DNA of 7,035 nt. Origin: an uncultured Bacillota bacterium (GTDB lineage Bacteria; Bacillota_I; Bacilli_A; RF39; UBA660). Below the pieces are notes generated by a model. It was not told the DNA's origin. It saw only the letters and a program-made list of their open reading frames with translations, and did no database searches. How positions within the stretch are numbered: position 1 is the stretch's first letter; the number at the start of each line of letters is the position of its first letter. The stretch is taken from NCBI GenBank assembly GCA_947168865.1, contig CAMVNN010000037.1, forward strand, positions 1-7,035, read 5' to 3'. A program made the translations under genes and the position numbers. Of this stretch, positions 6,053 to 7,035 are shown one piece after another.

Positions 6053-7035
6053 ATGGAAGATTTAAAACTTATAGTATTTGAAAATTGTAAAGATTTTGGG
6101 CAAAAGGTTGATGAAAATTTAAGGGAGTTAACTGGTAGTAAAAAGTCATTTATTATACCAATTGATGAAGTAAGGTTTAATAATGGTGAAGGAAAAGTTG
6201 TTATTAAAGAAACTGTTAGAAAAAAAGAAATATTTTTATTAAGTGATATAGGGAATCACTCTATAACATATAAAATGTTTGGATATCTAAACCATAAAAG
6301 CCCAGATGATCATTTTCAAGATGTTATAAGAGCTTTATGTGCAACAAAAAATCAAGCATCTAGTGTATCACTTGTTATGCCACTATTGTATTCATCAAGG
6401 CAACATAAAAGAGAAGGTAGAGAATCACTTGATTGTGCAATTGCATTACAGACATTAATAGATAAAGGTATAAAAAATATAATTACATTTGATGTTCATG
6501 ATTCTAATGTTCAAAATGCTATTCCATTTTCTTCATTTGATAATTTCTATCCAACAAATATTATATTAGAGAACTTTATCGCTAATGAAGATGTTGATAA
6601 CGATAATTTACTTGCAGTATCTCCTGATAATGGAGCTATTAAAAGAACTAATTTCTATGCTAATATGTTAGGATGTACACTTGGTGGCCATTTTGAAAAA
6701 CAAAGAGATTTATACAAGGTTGTTGATGGTAAAAATCCTATTTTAAGTCATGAATATATAGGAAAAGATGTTAAAGATAAAGATATAATTATTGTTGATG
6801 ATATGATTGCATCTGGTGAATCAATGATAGATGTAGCAAGAGAATTAAAAAAACGTGGTGCAAGAAAAATATTTATGATGAGTGCATATTCATTATTTAC
6901 TAAAGGAATAGAAGTATTTGATAAAGCTTATGAAGAAGGATTATTTACTAGACTTTATACTACTAATTTAAGTTATGTTCCAGAAGAAGCTTTAACAAGA
7001 GATTGGATTTATCAAGCAGATTGTTCTAGTTTTGT
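6053..7035 (+). CDS. prs: ribose-phosphate pyrophosphokinase, divergent long class (3' end cut off)
   Basis: PRPP synthetase: ribose 5-phosphate plus ATP gives PRPP and AMP, feeding purine, pyrimidine, NAD, His and Trp synthesis. The frame is open for 327 codons and leaves the window without a stop. As I recall, related long-class proteins reach about 380-390 residues, so roughly 50 may be missing. Motifs: RFNNGEGKV (41-49) near the N-terminus, RQHKREGRES (116-125) in place of the usual RQD and flexible loop, FDVHD (146-150, metal His149), SPDNGAIKR (190-198), KQR (216-218, matching the catalytic Lys and Arg of KRR), and a PRPP loop VDDMIASGES (248-257) where the classic form is VDDMIDTGGT. 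The key Lys, Arg, His and Asp residues remain, so activity is likely. Adenine or another phosphoribosyltransferase is less likely, because both synthetase half-domains are present. It shares a transcript with the ADA-like gene. Confidence 0.88.
   Translation, partial: MEDLKLIVFENCKDFGQKVDENLRELTGSKKSFIIPIDEVRFNNGEGKVVIKETVRKKEIFLLSDIGNHSITYKMFGYLNHKSPDDHFQDVIRALCATKNQASSVSLVMPLLYSSRQHKREGRESLDCAIALQTLIDKGIKNIITFDVHDSNVQNAIPFSSFDNFYPTNIILENFIANEDVDNDNLLAVSPDNGAIKRTNFYANMLGCTLGGHFEKQRDLYKVVDGKNPILSHEYIGKDVKDKDIIIVDDMIASGESMIDVARELKKRGARKIFMMSAYSLFTKGIEVFDKAYEEGLFTRLYTTNLSYVPEEALTRDWIYQADCSSF

Noticed and set aside
1..7035. CRISPR arrays, tRNA or rRNA genes, insertion sequences, riboswitches, terminators
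   Set aside because: I found no repeat-spacer arrays, RNA gene signatures, transposase motifs, long leaders or GC-rich hairpins followed by T-runs. The gaps between genes are at most 52 bases.

Overview
The window is AT-rich (by eye about 30% GC) and almost fully coding, with all seven genes on the + strand. It looks like a chromosomal housekeeping segment of a low-GC Bacillota-type bacterium. The evidence is the gene order rlmN - prpC - prkC - rsgA - rpe, which is a conserved block in Bacilli and Clostridia, together with strong AGGAGG-type ribosome binding sites and A/T-ending codons. All five tryptophan codons in the seven proteins are TGG and no gene needs TGA read as Trp, so the standard bacterial code fits. 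I cannot name a genus. A small-genome, AT-rich uncultured gut-type Bacilli or Clostridia lineage is my guess.

Bases 43-5018 form a tight cluster with stop/start overlaps or only a few bases between genes. RlmN (23S rRNA A2503 and tRNA methyltransferase) is followed by PrpC (PP2C phosphatase), PrkC (membrane Ser/Thr kinase with three PASTA repeats), RsgA (30S-assembly GTPase with a zinc site) and Rpe (ribulose-5-phosphate 3-epimerase). Together they join ribosome modification and maturation to a cell-wall-sensing kinase/phosphatase pair, plus a pentose-phosphate enzyme.

Bases 5019-5070 are the only real intergenic gap after the first gene. They hold a promoter (TTGCAT, 17 bp, TATAAT) and a ribosome binding site. 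This promoter appears to start a second unit: an adenosine-deaminase-like protein (5071-6036) and, 16 bases later, a PRPP synthetase of the long, divergent class (from 6053, running off the right edge). In Bacillus subtilis the gene after rpe is thiN, so the ADA-like gene and prs are a departure from that layout.

The most interesting item is the ADA-like protein. It aligns along its whole length with the adenosine deaminase fold but has lost nearly every metal-binding and catalytic residue, while keeping a full-length open frame, a promoter and a good ribosome binding site. It looks like a pseudoenzyme or a repurposed deaminase paired with PRPP synthesis. The rest of the window is ordinary conserved sequence with small sequence-level oddities.
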